In this document: in pieces, positions 8,623 to 17,882 of the stretch
Layout of the letters: each line of letters starts with the position of its first letter
Position numbering within the stretch: position 1 is the stretch's first letter
Assembly (NCBI RefSeq): GCF_001021505.1
Contig: NZ_LDPO01000008.1
Coordinates: forward strand, 1 to 64,000
Direction of reading: 5' to 3'
Length of the DNA stretch: 64,000 bases
DNA from: Mycolicibacter heraklionensis
Lineage (GTDB): Bacteria > Actinomycetota > Actinomycetes > Mycobacteriales > Mycobacteriaceae
Made by a program: the position numbers and the translations under genes
Notes under the pieces: generated by a model
Told to the model about the DNA's origin: nothing
Databases searched by the model: none
The model's input: only the letters and a program-made list of their open reading frames with translations

Positions 8623-8790
8623 CTAACTTCTCCTTCGGTTCGCACGGCGACCAGAACAGTGACGGCCCGGGGTGGGAACGGTGGCCGATACGGCCGTCGA
8701 CGCGATGGCGAGGGCGGCTCTGCCGCAAAGGAGATCGGTCAAAAGAGCAAGTGCGTTTCGCTGGATCTGTGGATACGTGGCGACTTTCAT
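8623..8790 (-). CDS. Putative 55-residue ORF coupled to the SbtA-like gene
   Basis: ATG 8790 has TAGGAG seven bases upstream, opens MKVATYPQIQRNALALLTDL and ends with TAG directly touching the transporter ATG. It has one possible hydrophobic stretch (AALAIASTAVSATV) and an Arg-rich tail with two Cys in total. I recognise no family. The strong ribosome site and zero-spaced junction suggest a translated small protein or a leader that couples translation to the transporter. It could also be chance. Confidence 0.5.
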   Translation of the reverse strand: MKVATYPQIQRNALALLTDLLCGRAALAIASTAVSATVPTPGRHCSGRRANRRRS

Positions 8791-8892
8791 GGCGAACTCC
8801 TACCAGACGCGACGTGCGCCGTGTCGGTCACGACACACCGGGTAGGAGCCATCAGCGCCGGCCGATCAAAAGACCGGGGATCAGCGCGTTAA

Positions 8893-9026
8893 GCGAGCTC
8901 CATCGCTTACTGCATTCTGGGCAAAGAATACACAGCGACCCGCCCCGTGAACACACCTTCGGCAGACTTCTCTCCCTGGACGCGACGGTCGTCCGGAGTA
9001 TCATCCAGGCAGGCGATGGAGCTCGC
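8893..9026. promoter_or_regulatory. 14-bp perfect inverted repeat pair between transporter and MutS-like operon
   Basis: GCGAGCTCCATCGC at 8893-8906 and its exact reverse complement GCGATGGAGCTCGC at 9013-9026 are separated by 106 bases in the 297-base divergent region. Each arm is itself a weak palindrome (GCGA...TCGC). The pair could be two regulator sites acting on both directions, or arms of a long-range hairpin. No protein-coding sequence is seen in the region. Confidence 0.5.
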
Positions 9027-9087
9027 CTTTAACCGCCGCACCGGCTGATGGCTTCTACCAGGGCAACACCCATGGGTAGAAGGGCGG

Positions 9088-10629
9088 GTGCGATCGATGA
9101 CGACGTTCAACAGCATCCTGTTCCCACACGACACGGCGATCCGGGGCGACGGCCCGGCAGCGCCCGGTTGCTGCGCCGATCTGCACCTGGACCAAGTGTT
9201 CGACGCGGTCGTCGCCGACGCTGACGCTTCGGTGCGGAACTTTTTCTATACACCGCTGCATGACGTCGCGGACGTCGCCTACCGTCACGATGTCTTTCGT
9301 GATCTTGAACGGTCCGAAATACGCTGTTCGGTAAACAATTTCGTAGACACCATGCGCACGGTGCGAGACCGGATCCACCAATCCGAGAATCTGTACCATC
9401 CCCTGCAGCAACACGGCTGGTTCGTCTATGCGGTCGAAACCTATTGCAGTGCAGTGCGGAATCTGGCAGCAGACCTCCCGAAGACCCCGCCGACCTCGAT
9501 CGGACTGCGTGGATTCGCCGAGTACATTGCGCGATACGTCAACACCGGCGCGTTCCAGACACTCGAGCGCGAGGCGCAGGCCGTCCAGGAGGAACTTCAC
9601 CGCGTGAGATATCTTGTCCACATCGACGGCCTGCGAGTGCATGTTGAGAAGTATTCCGGTCAAAGCGATTACAGCGCAGACATCGCAGGTACCTTCGAGC
9701 GGTTCGCGGCCGAATCAATCAAGGACTATCACGTTCGTCTGCCGACGTTCCCCGACATGGATCACGTAGAAGAGCAAGTCCTGGAATGTGTCGCGAAACT
9801 GTATCCCGAGTCGTTCGCCCGGCTTCGCGACTTCTACACCGGCCATGCGGGCTTCGTCGAGCCGGTGATCGCGCGGTTCGCGCGTGAAATTCACTTCTAT
9901 CTCTGCTATCTCGGCGTTGTTCGTCGACTTGTGGAGGCGGAGCTGACGTTCAACTACCCGCGGGTCACCACCGAACCCGGCGTGGTGTCGGTCGAGCACG
10001 CCTTCGACCTGGCATTGGCGGTGAAGGCGCTGGACGACAAAACGAGCATTGTGCGCAACAGTTTTCACCTGTCAGGTCCGGAACGGATTTTCGTCGTCAC
10101 CGGCCCCAATCAGGGCGGCAAGACCACCTTCGCCAGGACCATCGGACAATGCGCCTACCTGGCGGCGCTGGGTTGTCCGATACCCGGCACCCGCGCCGCG
10201 TTGACCCTCCCCGACGAGGTCTACACCCACTTCGAACGGCAGGAAAGCCTGACGACGCTGCACGGCAAACTCGACGACGAACTGGTGCGCATCCACGACA
10301 TCCTGTCGCGCGCAACCGCCGCGAGCCTGGTGATCATGAACGAGAGCTTCGCCTCCACCACCGTCAACGACGCGTTGCTGATCGGTGCCGAGGTACTGCG
10401 GCGCATCATCGATCTGGGATGCGTGACGGTCTACGTCACCTTCCTCGACGAACTGGCCGGCTTCGACCCCGCCTGCGTGAGCATGGTCGGCGAGGTCGCC
10501 GCGGACGACCCGACGCAGCGCACATTCCGGTTCACCCGCCGCCCCGCCGACGGACGGGCTTACGCCGCCGCGTTGGCCCGCAAGTACGGGCTCAACCACG
10601 ACGTTCTACTGCAAAGGATCGCGCGATGA
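9088..10629 (+). CDS. MutS-family ATPase, first of a tandem pair
   Basis: 513 residues from GTG 9088. ATG 9097 is the alternative, with AGAAGGG upstream. The N-terminal 300 residues are helical like the MutS core/lever, with no mismatch-recognition domain. The C-terminal MutS-type ATPase has Walker A TGPNQGGKTTF (338-348) and the block THFERQESLTTLHGKLDDEL. In place of the Walker B DE it has NES (418-420, IMNESFASTT). Classical mycobacteria lack MutS/MutL mismatch repair, so the role is unlikely to be standard repair. The next gene overlaps it by four bases and encodes a diverged partner, suggesting an obligate heterodimer. Confidence 0.88.
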   Translation: MRSMTTFNSILFPHDTAIRGDGPAAPGCCADLHLDQVFDAVVADADASVRNFFYTPLHDVADVAYRHDVFRDLERSEIRCSVNNFVDTMRTVRDRIHQSENLYHPLQQHGWFVYAVETYCSAVRNLAADLPKTPPTSIGLRGFAEYIARYVNTGAFQTLEREAQAVQEELHRVRYLVHIDGLRVHVEKYSGQSDYSADIAGTFERFAAESIKDYHVRLPTFPDMDHVEEQVLECVAKLYPESFARLRDFYTGHAGFVEPVIARFAREIHFYLCYLGVVRRLVEAELTFNYPRVTTEPGVVSVEHAFDLALAVKALDDKTSIVRNSFHLSGPERIFVVTGPNQGGKTTFARTIGQCAYLAALGCPIPGTRAALTLPDEVYTHFERQESLTTLHGKLDDELVRIHDILSRATAASLVIMNESFASTTVNDALLIGAEVLRRIIDLGCVTVYVTFLDELAGFDPACVSMVGEVAADDPTQRTFRFTRRPADGRAYAAALARKYGLNHDVLLQRIAR

Positions 10630-12194
10630 AAGTCAGGCTGCTGGACCCCGACCGCGATTTCGACATGGCGCCCCGGCTGCCGTGGCACCTATCCGAGTTG
10701 ATCGAAGAGGATTTGGAGTTGCGCCGGCTGTACCGGGCCATGGCGGACGGCGACGCGTTCCTCCTCGATATCGCGGGCAAAGTGCTGCCGTCGACCGTGT
10801 CGAACCCCGAAGTCATCCGGTATCGGCAGCAGATTCTGGCCGATTGTCTGGCTAATCATGCTGTCGTGCAAGAGATCTACGACCTTGCCGTCGGCGGGGT
10901 CGAGGTACGGCGCAAGGTGTTTCTGGGCGGGATGCTGTTACGCGATCCCGAAGCCGTCCTGCGCCGCTCGGTCCGGATCCTGGAATACCTGGGCAATAGC
11001 CTGAGGCAGTTGCGCGGGTTGGCGGACCAGCATGCCGATAAGTTTCGTTCGGTGGGGTTTCGGCGCCTGCTGGCGGCAGTCGGCAAGCAGCTGTCCGACG
11101 ACTATCTCCGGGTGCTGGACGAGCAACTGTCCGAATTGCATCTGCCACGCGGGGTGTTGCTCTCCGCTCGGCTTGGGTTGGGCAACAAGGGCGAACAGCA
11201 CGTGCTGCACCAGCCGCCGCGGCGCACCTGGCGCGACAAACTGGCCGGAGGGCACAGCGGGTGTGGCTTCGTGGTGGATGAGCGCGATGAGGCCGGCGCT
11301 CAGGCCCTCACGGAATTGGCGGGACGCGCCGTGAACGACATCGCCAACACCGTCGCGCAGTCCGCCGAGCATGTCGAGCGATTCTTCGGCCGGTTGCGCA
11401 CCGAATTGGCGTTTTATCTGGGGTGCTCGAACCTGCATGCCCTGCTCGTCCACTCGGGCGTGCCGACCTGCTTTCCGGTCCCGGCCCCCGTCGATGAACA
11501 ACGCCTGAGCTGCCACGGCCTACGCGACCTCGGTCTGTGCCTGGCCGCCGGTCGTGACGTCACGGGCAACGACATCGACGCGGACGGTAGGTCATTGATC
11601 ATGGTGACCGGCGCCAACGAAGGCGGAAAGTCGACGTTTCTGCGCAGCGTGGGCGTCGCTCAGCTGATGATGCAGGCCGGGATGTTCGTCACCGCGGAGT
11701 CGTTCTGCGCCAATGTCCGCGATGGCGTCTTCACCCATTTCAAGCGGGAGGAAGACGCCACCATGGCGCACGGCAAGCTCGACGAGGAGCTGGCCCGGAT
11801 GAGCGAGATCGCCGAGTACATCGGGGCGAACTCACTGCTGTTGTGTAACGAATCGTTTGCCTCCACCAATGAACGCGAGGGATCGCAGATCGCCCGGGAT
11901 ATCGTGGGCGCCCTGCGCGAGACCGGTGTCAAAGTGGTGTTCGTGACCCACCTCTACGACCTGGCCCACGGCCTGTACGCGATCGGCGATCCGACCAGCT
12001 TGTTCCTTCGCGCCGAGCGCCGCTCCGACGGTGTGCGTACCTTCCGGCTTCGGCCCGGCGAGCCCGAACCCACCAGCTACGGCGAAGACTCGTTCCGGCG
12101 GGTTTTCGGACTCTCCGCACCCAACGACACGGAACCGGTTCAGCCGGCGTGTGCGCCCGGTGCGCGAACGATCAACGGCACGCCGGGAAAGTAG
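10626..12194 (+). CDS. MutS-family ATPase, second of a tandem pair
   Basis: 522 residues. ATG 10626 sits in an ATGA overlap with the first MutS-like gene. Walker A is TGANEGGKSTF (328-338). The block VFTHFKREEDATMAHGKLDEEL and the motif CNESFASTNE (407-416) repeat the features of its neighbour, again with Asn instead of the Walker B Asp. The N-terminal half is helical and lacks the MutS mismatch-binding and connector domains. The C-terminal tail (EPTSYGEDSFRRVFG and beyond) has no recognised domain. It ends 55 bases inside the convergent acetyltransferase gene. Function is unknown. Confidence 0.88.
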   Translation: MKVRLLDPDRDFDMAPRLPWHLSELIEEDLELRRLYRAMADGDAFLLDIAGKVLPSTVSNPEVIRYRQQILADCLANHAVVQEIYDLAVGGVEVRRKVFLGGMLLRDPEAVLRRSVRILEYLGNSLRQLRGLADQHADKFRSVGFRRLLAAVGKQLSDDYLRVLDEQLSELHLPRGVLLSARLGLGNKGEQHVLHQPPRRTWRDKLAGGHSGCGFVVDERDEAGAQALTELAGRAVNDIANTVAQSAEHVERFFGRLRTELAFYLGCSNLHALLVHSGVPTCFPVPAPVDEQRLSCHGLRDLGLCLAAGRDVTGNDIDADGRSLIMVTGANEGGKSTFLRSVGVAQLMMQAGMFVTAESFCANVRDGVFTHFKREEDATMAHGKLDEELARMSEIAEYIGANSLLLCNESFASTNEREGSQIARDIVGALRETGVKVVFVTHLYDLAHGLYAIGDPTSLFLRAERRSDGVRTFRLRPGEPEPTSYGEDSFRRVFGLSAPNDTEPVQPACAPGARTINGTPGK

Positions 12195-12805
12195 GCCGCC
12201 ATCTCGGCACGCGCACGGCGCAACGCGGCGGTGCCGTAGCCCTTCTTGCGGTGTTCGGGATGGATCCAGATCCGCACGTTCACCTCGCCGTGGTTGAGGT
12301 CGCCGAAGACCATCCCCACCTTCTGCCCACCGTCGATGGCGACGAACAGGGCCGCGTCCTCGTCCTCGACGCGCGCCAGCGCCGAGCTGATCTCGTCGCC
12401 GATGTCGTCGGCGGGTCGGCCGGTCCCGTCGGCGCTGGCGCCGACGTCCGCTGTCCGATCCGCCAAAATGTCTCGGTCCTGTTCACCGGAGAACACCCGA
12501 AGCGCCAACGTCTCGCCGGAACTGGCGGGCCGGTCACCGAGGGTGAAGGTCAGCTCGTTGTTCAAGTCGTTGAGCTCATCGGCGATCTTGTCGCGCGACG
12601 CCTTGGTGAGCTGATCGAGCGACATTCCGATCACCGCTTCGCAGCCCAGCGGCGAGACGCCGAGCAGGTCCGCGATCGCCTGTACCGCCGAGGAACGGTC
12701 GTCGGAATCGACGATCACGTCGAGCACCTCGTGGCGGCGTTCCATGGCCTTGAGCAGGGCATCTGTGATTTCACGGCGGGAGACGGCACGGTCGACAGCG
12801 GTCAT
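12140..12805 (-). CDS. GNAT acetyltransferase with gyrase-A-tail-like N-terminus
   Basis: 221 residues. Residues 1-90 (RREITDALLKAMERRHEVLDV, GMSLDQLTKASRDKIADEL) resemble the helical dimerisation coil of GyrA/ParC rather than any acetyltransferase. The C-terminal 80 residues carry a GNAT core with the acetyl-CoA loop HPEHRKKGYGTAAL. The substrate is unknown. A gyrase-related target or a simple dimerisation device are both possible. Its 3' end overlaps the end of the second MutS-like gene on the opposite strand by 55 bases. Confidence 0.8.
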   Translation of the reverse strand: MTAVDRAVSRREITDALLKAMERRHEVLDVIVDSDDRSSAVQAIADLLGVSPLGCEAVIGMSLDQLTKASRDKIADELNDLNNELTFTLGDRPASSGETLALRVFSGEQDRDILADRTADVGASADGTGRPADDIGDEISSALARVEDEDAALFVAIDGGQKVGMVFGDLNHGEVNVRIWIHPEHRKKGYGTAALRRARAEMAAYFPGVPLIVRAPGAHAG

Positions 12806-12847
12806 AGCTGTCAGCCTAGACCGAAGCGGCCCGCACCGGTGCGGTGT

Positions 12848-13153
12848 TTATTCGGGCAGCCGCAGCTCGGGCTTCTCGACCTCTTCGATGTTGACGTCTT
12901 TGAAGGTGACCACCCGCACCTGCTTGACGAATCGGGCCGGGCGGTACATGTCCCACACCCAGGCATCGGCCAACCGAAGCTCGAAATACACCTCACCGTC
13001 GGCGTTGCGTGGCACCATCTCCACGCTGTTGGCCAGGTAGAAGCGCCGTTCGGTCTCCACGACGTAACTGAACTGCCCCACGATGTCCTTGTATTCGCGG
13101 TACAGCGAGAGTTCCATCTCGGTTTCGTACTTCTCGAGATCTTCGGCACTCAT
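12848..13153 (-). CDS. DUF2469 family protein (Rv2901c-like)
   Basis: 101 residues, [20 protein letters not shown] onwards, rich in charged residues and aromatic WVWDMYRP. This is the conserved actinobacterial protein that lies next to rnhB. The ATG at 13153 overlaps the rnhB stop by four bases, so it is expressed with rnhB. The molecular function is not established. Confidence 0.9.
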   Translation of the reverse strand: MSAEDLEKYETEMELSLYREYKDIVGQFSYVVETERRFYLANSVEMVPRNADGEVYFELRLADAWVWDMYRPARFVKQVRVVTFKDVNIEEVEKPELRLPE

Positions 13154-13872
13154 CTGCTCAGCCGTCCTTCTGCTCGGTTCGTCGACCCCATTGTCCCCGC
13201 AACCGGGGCGGCCGCGGCAGCCATCGCCACGCTGCGCACGTTGATAAACGAGAAGCGATGCTGGCTGCACGGCCCCAAGGCGGCCAGGGCCGCGGTGTGT
13301 GCCGCGGTGCAGTAACCCTTGTGCACCGCGAAGCCATAGCCGGGGTGATCGGCGTCCAGGGTCGCCATGTAGCGGTCCCGACTGACCTTGGCCAGCACGC
13401 TCGCCGCGGCGATACACGCCGCCGCCCCGTCGCCGCCGATCACCGGAAGCGAGGGCATCGGCAGTCCCGGCACCCGGAACCCGTCGGAGAGCACATATCC
13501 CGGCCGCAGCGCCAAACCCGCCACCGCACGCCGCATGCCCTCGATGTTGGCTGCGTGCACCCCGCGTACATCAACGTCGGCGGGCTCGATGAACACCACG
13601 TGGTAGGCCAGTGCGTGCCGGCGGATCACCGGGAACAGCTCCTCGCGGGCCTTCTCGGTGAGCTTCTTGGAGTCGTCGAGCGCAGCCAGAGCCGCGGGTT
13701 TGCCCGGTCCGAGCACACAGGCGGCCACCACCAGTGGTCCGGCACAGGCGCCGCGACCGACCTCGTCGACGCCGGCGACCGGTCCGAGCCCGCTGCGGTA
13801 CAGCGCCGACTCCAGAGTGCGCAGCCCCGGTGAGCGACGGATCACCGTGCGCGGCGGCCAGACCGGGGCCAT
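13150..13872 (-). CDS. rnhB: Ribonuclease HII
   Basis: 240 residues, cytoplasmic. RNase HII removes ribonucleotides from DNA and RNA from RNA:DNA hybrids. The active-site motif [13 protein letters not shown] lies near residue 34, SDGF and [10 protein letters not shown] are present, and the family end GYxxHKGY appears as [15 protein letters not shown]. The C-terminus has a low-complexity alanine-rich tail. It lies three bases downstream of lepB and overlaps the DUF2469 gene, giving a lepB-rnhB-DUF2469 operon as in M. tuberculosis. Confidence 0.95.
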   Translation of the reverse strand: MAPVWPPRTVIRRSPGLRTLESALYRSGLGPVAGVDEVGRGACAGPLVVAACVLGPGKPAALAALDDSKKLTEKAREELFPVIRRHALAYHVVFIEPADVDVRGVHAANIEGMRRAVAGLALRPGYVLSDGFRVPGLPMPSLPVIGGDGAAACIAAASVLAKVSRDRYMATLDADHPGYGFAVHKGYCTAAHTAALAALGPCSQHRFSFINVRSVAMAAAAAPVAGTMGSTNRAEGRLSR

Positions 13873-13875
13873 CGC

Positions 13876-14703
13876 CTAAGGCCCCTGCTCGGCCATCTTC
13901 TGGGGATTTACCGATTTTACCGGTCCCCAGCGCGACGGCGGCCATGCGATGAACCTGGTCTTGCCGATCACGTTGGCCACCGGCACCGTGCCGGCATCCA
14001 CGTCGTCTCCGGTGCACAGGATTCGGTGCTGCAGGTCCGGCTGGACCTGCACGGAGTCGCAGTGCGCGCGCGAGTCCGACGAATGGGTGCGGTTGTCACC
14101 CATCACCCACAGCCGCCCCTGCGGCACGGTCACCGGACCGAACTCGTTGCCGAGGCAGGGATAGACCATCGGGTCGACCATCAGGGTGGCCGGGTTCAGG
14201 TAGGGCTCGTGCAGCGGCTTGCCGTCGACGGTCAGGCCGGTGTCGTTACGGCACTGAACCGTCTGACCGCCTACCGCGATGACCCGCTTGACCAAGTCGT
14301 TCTCGTCGGGAGGAACGAACCCGATGAACGACAGGGCGTTTTGCACCCAGCGCACCGGTGTGTTGGTCGACCGGATCGACTTGTAGCCCACATTCCACGA
14401 CGGGGGGCCGCGGAAGACGACGACATCGCCGGGCTGCGGTGCGCCGAACCGGTAAGTGACCTTGTCCACCATGATCCGGTCGCCGACACAGCCGTGGCAG
14501 CCGTGCAACGTCGGCTCCATCGACTCCGACGGAATCAGGTACGGACGTGCCACGAACGTCAGCATCAGGTAGTAGAGCACCAGTGCGATCGCGATCAGCA
14601 CGGCCGACTCGCGCAGCGTGGTGTGCTTGCCGTCCTCGGCTGTCTCGGCCGTCTCGGCTGCCTCGGGGGAACTCTCGGGTGACGAGCCCGTGGTTTCGGT
14701 CAC
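13876..14703 (-). CDS. lepB: Signal peptidase I
   Basis: 275 residues. An acidic, Glu/Ala/Thr-rich cytoplasmic head (1-28) is followed by one membrane anchor (about 33-52) and the peptidase S26 domain facing outwards. The catalytic Ser is in PSESMEPTL (S61) and the Lys in DLVKRVIAVGG (K139), and the later motif GDNRTHSSDSR is present. It cleaves Sec and Tat signal peptides, including those of the several secreted proteins in this window. It lies downstream of rplS with 67 bases between. Confidence 0.95.
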   Translation of the reverse strand: MTETTGSSPESSPEAAETAETAEDGKHTTLRESAVLIAIALVLYYLMLTFVARPYLIPSESMEPTLHGCHGCVGDRIMVDKVTYRFGAPQPGDVVVFRGPPSWNVGYKSIRSTNTPVRWVQNALSFIGFVPPDENDLVKRVIAVGGQTVQCRNDTGLTVDGKPLHEPYLNPATLMVDPMVYPCLGNEFGPVTVPQGRLWVMGDNRTHSSDSRAHCDSVQVQPDLQHRILCTGDDVDAGTVPVANVIGKTRFIAWPPSRWGPVKSVNPQKMAEQGP

Positions 14704-14770
14704 GAGATCAGGGTAATGACCGCGTCAGCGGTACCGGGGACCGACCGGATAAAGCCCAGCGCGGGCAAGG

Positions 14771-15112
14771 TCAGCGCTTTTCCTTGATCTTGGCCTTCTT
14801 GCCGCGCAGCTCACGCAGGTAGTACAGCTTGGCGCGCCGAACGTCGCCGCGGACCACGACATCGATGTGGTCGACGTTGGGCGAGTGCACCGGGAAGGTC
14901 CGCTCCACGCCGACGCCGTAGCTCTCCTTGCGGACGGTGAACGTCTCGCGAACGCCGCCGCCCTGGCGGCGGATGACCACACCCTTGAACACCTGGATGC
15001 GCTCCTTGGAGCCCTCGATCACCTTCACGTGCACGTTGACCGTGTCGCCGGGGGCGAAGGCCGGGATGTCGTCGCGCAGCGACGCCTTGTCGACGATGTC
15101 CAGCGTGTTCAT
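14771..15112 (-). CDS. rplS: 50S ribosomal protein L19
   Basis: 113 residues, normal L19 length, with [30 protein letters not shown] and the C-terminal [19 protein letters not shown]. The ATG at 15112 is the family start. L19 sits at the 30S-50S interface. The gene opens the rplS-lepB-rnhB transcript and is divergent from lppW. Confidence 0.97.
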   Translation of the reverse strand: MNTLDIVDKASLRDDIPAFAPGDTVNVHVKVIEGSKERIQVFKGVVIRRQGGGVRETFTVRKESYGVGVERTFPVHSPNVDHIDVVVRGDVRRAKLYYLRELRGKKAKIKEKR

Positions 15113-15496
15113 TGCGGAAACACTTCCTCGCGGGTCGCGGCTGCGGGCCAACCGGCACGCGTTGTGAGCGTGCAGACGGCTACCGAGCCGATGGGTTCGG
15201 GCATGTTGTCGCGCTGCGCGGTGACCGGGACGCCAGGACCCCGCTGCAATATCAACTGCCGGGCGACAACTGCTCAATTGTGCCAGACGCAGCGCAACCA
15301 GTGAAATCGCGCAAATCGCCGCTGGTCGTTCCACGCCGGACGCCGCCGCCATGATAAGTCTGGAAGCGACCGAACTGCGCAATCCGTAGGTCCACGCGGT
15401 AACCTATCCGGCGGGCCGATGGCAGCAGTGTGGCGAGCCCGTAACCCCATGTCGGTGCAATTACGCGACTGATACCTGTTGAGGAGGCCACCCGCC
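15113..15496. promoter_or_regulatory. rplS-lppW divergent region with candidate rplS promoter
   Basis: 384 bases without a convincing gene. On the minus strand TTGAGC (15277-15272) and GATATT (15253-15248) are 18 bases apart and could be the rplS promoter, giving a leader of about 130 bases. I see no recognisable L19 autoregulatory hairpin. The stretch from 15250 to 15480 is less GC-rich than its surroundings, consistent with a double promoter region. lppW has GAGGAGG at 15481-15487. Confidence 0.35.
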
Positions 15497-16408
15497 GTGC
15501 GGCCATCGATGCTTCTGCTGACCATCGTCATGGTGATCTCGACGGTGGTATTCGGCTGCGACGAGAAGGTCTACGGCGCTGCTGCCACCGCACGGCCGGC
15601 GCAATACCGCACCCCCGAGGTGACGCCGGTGGCCACGGCGATCGAGGCTCCCCGGGCGCCGGCGATTCAGCCGGCCGCAGTGGTCGACGGGCTCGCGGCG
15701 CGCATGCAGGAAGCCACCGATGAGGCCGCCAAGGTCGGTGCCAACATTTCGGTCGCCGTGCTGGACCGGATCTCGCACCAGCTGATCACCAACGGCAACA
15801 CCCGGCCGATCGCCACCGCCTCGGTGGCCAAGCTGTTCATCGCCGACGACCTGTTGCTTCGCCAAGCCGACGGCAGCCTGTCGGCCGACGACCGGGCTGC
15901 GCTGGATTCCATGCTGCGCGCGTCTGACGACGGGGCGGCCGAAACGTTCTGGAACCAGAACGGCCGCAATGCGATCATCACTCGGGTCGCCGGCCGCTAC
16001 GGCCTGGCCGGCACCTCGCCGCCGTCGAACGGTGCCTGGTGGAACACCATCAGCACCGCACCGGACCTGGCGCGCTACTACGACATGTTGCTCAACGGCT
16101 CCGGCGGTCTGCCGCCGGCCCAGGCCAGCGTCATCCTCAACAACCTCGCGCTGTCCACCCCGAGCGGCCTCGACGGCTACCCGCAGCGATTCGGGATCCC
16201 GGAGGGCTTGTACGACGAGCCGGTGGCGGTGAAGCAGGGCTGGATGTGCTGCATCGGCAACAACTGGATGCACCTGTCGACCGGTGTGATCGGGGCAGAT
16301 CGTCGCTACATCGTCGTGATCGAGTCGCTGCAGCCCAGCGACGACGCCACCGCTCGCACCACCATCACCGAGGCCGTCAAGACCATCTTCCCCGGCGGGC
16401 GGGTCTAG
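15497..16408 (+). CDS. lppW: Lipoprotein LppW (beta-lactamase-like fold)
   Basis: 303 residues from GTG 15497, nine bases after GAGGAGG. A TTG at 15479 is in frame but lies before the ribosome site. The N-terminus is a lipoprotein signal ([17 protein letters not shown]) with the lipidated Cys near residue 21. The mature part resembles class A beta-lactamase-like proteins, with SVAKLF in the SxxK position. Whether it is an active hydrolase is unknown. It matches Rv2905 in position and overlaps the end of trmD by four bases. Confidence 0.88.
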   Translation: MRPSMLLLTIVMVISTVVFGCDEKVYGAAATARPAQYRTPEVTPVATAIEAPRAPAIQPAAVVDGLAARMQEATDEAAKVGANISVAVLDRISHQLITNGNTRPIATASVAKLFIADDLLLRQADGSLSADDRAALDSMLRASDDGAAETFWNQNGRNAIITRVAGRYGLAGTSPPSNGAWWNTISTAPDLARYYDMLLNGSGGLPPAQASVILNNLALSTPSGLDGYPQRFGIPEGLYDEPVAVKQGWMCCIGNNWMHLSTGVIGADRRYIVVIESLQPSDDATARTTITEAVKTIFPGGRV

Positions 16409-17091
16409 TCCAGCAGATCCGGGCGGCGTTCGCGGGTCCGCTCGAGCGCAGCCTCGTGCCGCCAGGCGTTGATCCGGGCGTGGTCACCGGAGAGCAGCAC
16501 CTCGGGCACATCCAGGCCGCGCCAGCTCGGCGGCCGGGTGTAGCTCGGCCCCTCCAGCAGCCCGTCGCGGTCCGGGGAATGCGAATCGTCCCGTTGCGAC
16601 GCCGGATTACCGAGCACACCGGGCATGAGCCGCAGCACCGCCTCCAGCATCACCAGGACGGCGGGCTCGCCACCGGCCAACACATAGTCACCGATCGACA
16701 CCTCTTCGACCCGCATCCGCCGCGCGGCGTCGTCAGCCACCCGCTGGTCGATGCCCTCATAACGGCCGCAGGCGAACACCAGGTGCTCCTCGAGGCTCCA
16801 GCGCTGCGCGGTGGCCTGGTCGAACAGGGTTCCCGCCGGGGTCGGGACGATCAGAACGGTCCGCTCCGAACAGATTTCGTCCAGCGCTTCACCCCAGACC
16901 GGCGCCTTCATGACCATTCCGGGACCGCCGCCGTAGGGCGAGTCGTCGACCGAGCGGTGCACATCGTGGGTCCAGCGCCGTAGGTCGTGGACCTCGAACT
17001 CGACCATCCCGGATTCGATCGCCTTGCCGGGCAGTGACTGACGGATCGGAGCCAGGTAGTCGGGAAAGATCGTGACGACATCGATTCTCAT
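16405..17091 (-). CDS. trmD: tRNA (guanine-37-N1)-methyltransferase
   Basis: 228 residues. SPOUT methyltransferase that makes m1G37 in tRNAs. The start [13 protein letters not shown] is typical. The trefoil-knot SAM motifs [12 protein letters not shown] and [11 protein letters not shown] are present, and the C-terminal helices ([15 protein letters not shown]) are complete. It lies eight bases downstream of rimM in the rpsP-khpA-rimM-trmD operon. Its stop overlaps that of lppW on the other strand. Confidence 0.96.
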   Translation of the reverse strand: MRIDVVTIFPDYLAPIRQSLPGKAIESGMVEFEVHDLRRWTHDVHRSVDDSPYGGGPGMVMKAPVWGEALDEICSERTVLIVPTPAGTLFDQATAQRWSLEEHLVFACGRYEGIDQRVADDAARRMRVEEVSIGDYVLAGGEPAVLVMLEAVLRLMPGVLGNPASQRDDSHSPDRDGLLEGPSYTRPPSWRGLDVPEVLLSGDHARINAWRHEAALERTRERRPDLLD

Positions 17092-17099
17092 GCCGCGTT

Positions 17100-17621
17100 T
17101 TACCCGTCCAGCTCCAGCAGCCCGTCGGGAGGTTCGATCACCACGGTGCCCTCGGCCAGCGACACCGACGGCACGAACGCGGCGACGAACGGCACCAACA
17201 GTTCCCGGCCGTCGGTCCGCTTGATCGCGAGCAGCTCCCCGGCGGCGGTGTGCAGCACCTCGGTCACGGCGCCGATCTCCTCCCCCGCCACCGTGCGCAC
17301 CTGCAGACCCTCGAGTTGATGGTCGTAATAGGTGTCGGGCTCGGTGATCGGCGGCAGTTCTGCGGAATCGACGACGAAAACGCTACCGCGTAATGCGTCG
17401 GCACCGTCGCGGTCATCCACTCCGGCTAACCGCACCAACAGGCGCGCACCGTGCGGGCGGGCACCCTCGACGACGTAGTCGCGTTGCGGCGCACCGGATT
17501 TACGGGCGTGCAGCGTGGCACCCGGTGCGAACCGGAGTTCGGGATCGTCGGTACGGACATCGACGACGAGCTCGCCGCTGATGCCGTGGGCTTTGACCAC
17601 GCGCCCGACCGTCAGCTCCAT
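17100..17621 (-). CDS. rimM: Ribosome maturation factor RimM
   Basis: 173 residues. The N-terminal barrel begins [20 protein letters not shown], and the PRC-barrel half has [13 protein letters not shown] and a [11 protein letters not shown] motif. RimM binds S19 and assists assembly of the 30S head. It follows khpA by eleven bases and precedes trmD, the usual order. Confidence 0.95.
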   Translation of the reverse strand: MELTVGRVVKAHGISGELVVDVRTDDPELRFAPGATLHARKSGAPQRDYVVEGARPHGARLLVRLAGVDDRDGADALRGSVFVVDSAELPPITEPDTYYDHQLEGLQVRTVAGEEIGAVTEVLHTAAGELLAIKRTDGRELLVPFVAAFVPSVSLAEGTVVIEPPDGLLELDG

Positions 17622-17632
17622 GAGCCGGCCGA

Positions 17633-17875
17633 CTACCGGTCGGTGTCCACCACGTCCACGCGGATGCCGCGTCCGCCGATACCGGCGACGAGGGTGCGCA
17701 ACGCAGTGGCGGTGCGACCGCCGCGGCCGATCACCTTGCCCAGGTCGTCGGGGTGCACGTGCACCTCGACGGTGCGGCCACGGCGGTTGGTCACCATGTC
17801 GACCCGTACGTCATCGGGGTTGTCGACGATGCCGCGCACCAAGTGCTCGACAGCGTCTGCCACCACGGCACTCAT
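17633..17875 (-). CDS. khpA: KH-domain RNA-binding protein KhpA
   Basis: 80 residues with one KH domain. The GxxG RNA-binding loop is in [17 protein letters not shown]. It is found between rpsP and rimM across actinobacteria and Firmicutes. In other bacteria KhpA works with KhpB on cell elongation transcripts. Seven bases separate it from rpsP. Confidence 0.93.
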   Translation of the reverse strand: MSAVVADAVEHLVRGIVDNPDDVRVDMVTNRRGRTVEVHVHPDDLGKVIGRGGRTATALRTLVAGIGGRGIRVDVVDTDR

Positions 17876-17882
17876 GCCGCGA

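Noticed and set aside
10149-10625. Upstream extension of the second MutS-like gene
   Set aside because: The open frame begins inside the first MutS-like gene but translates to Arg-rich nonsense there. The ATGA overlap at 10626 gives the natural start.
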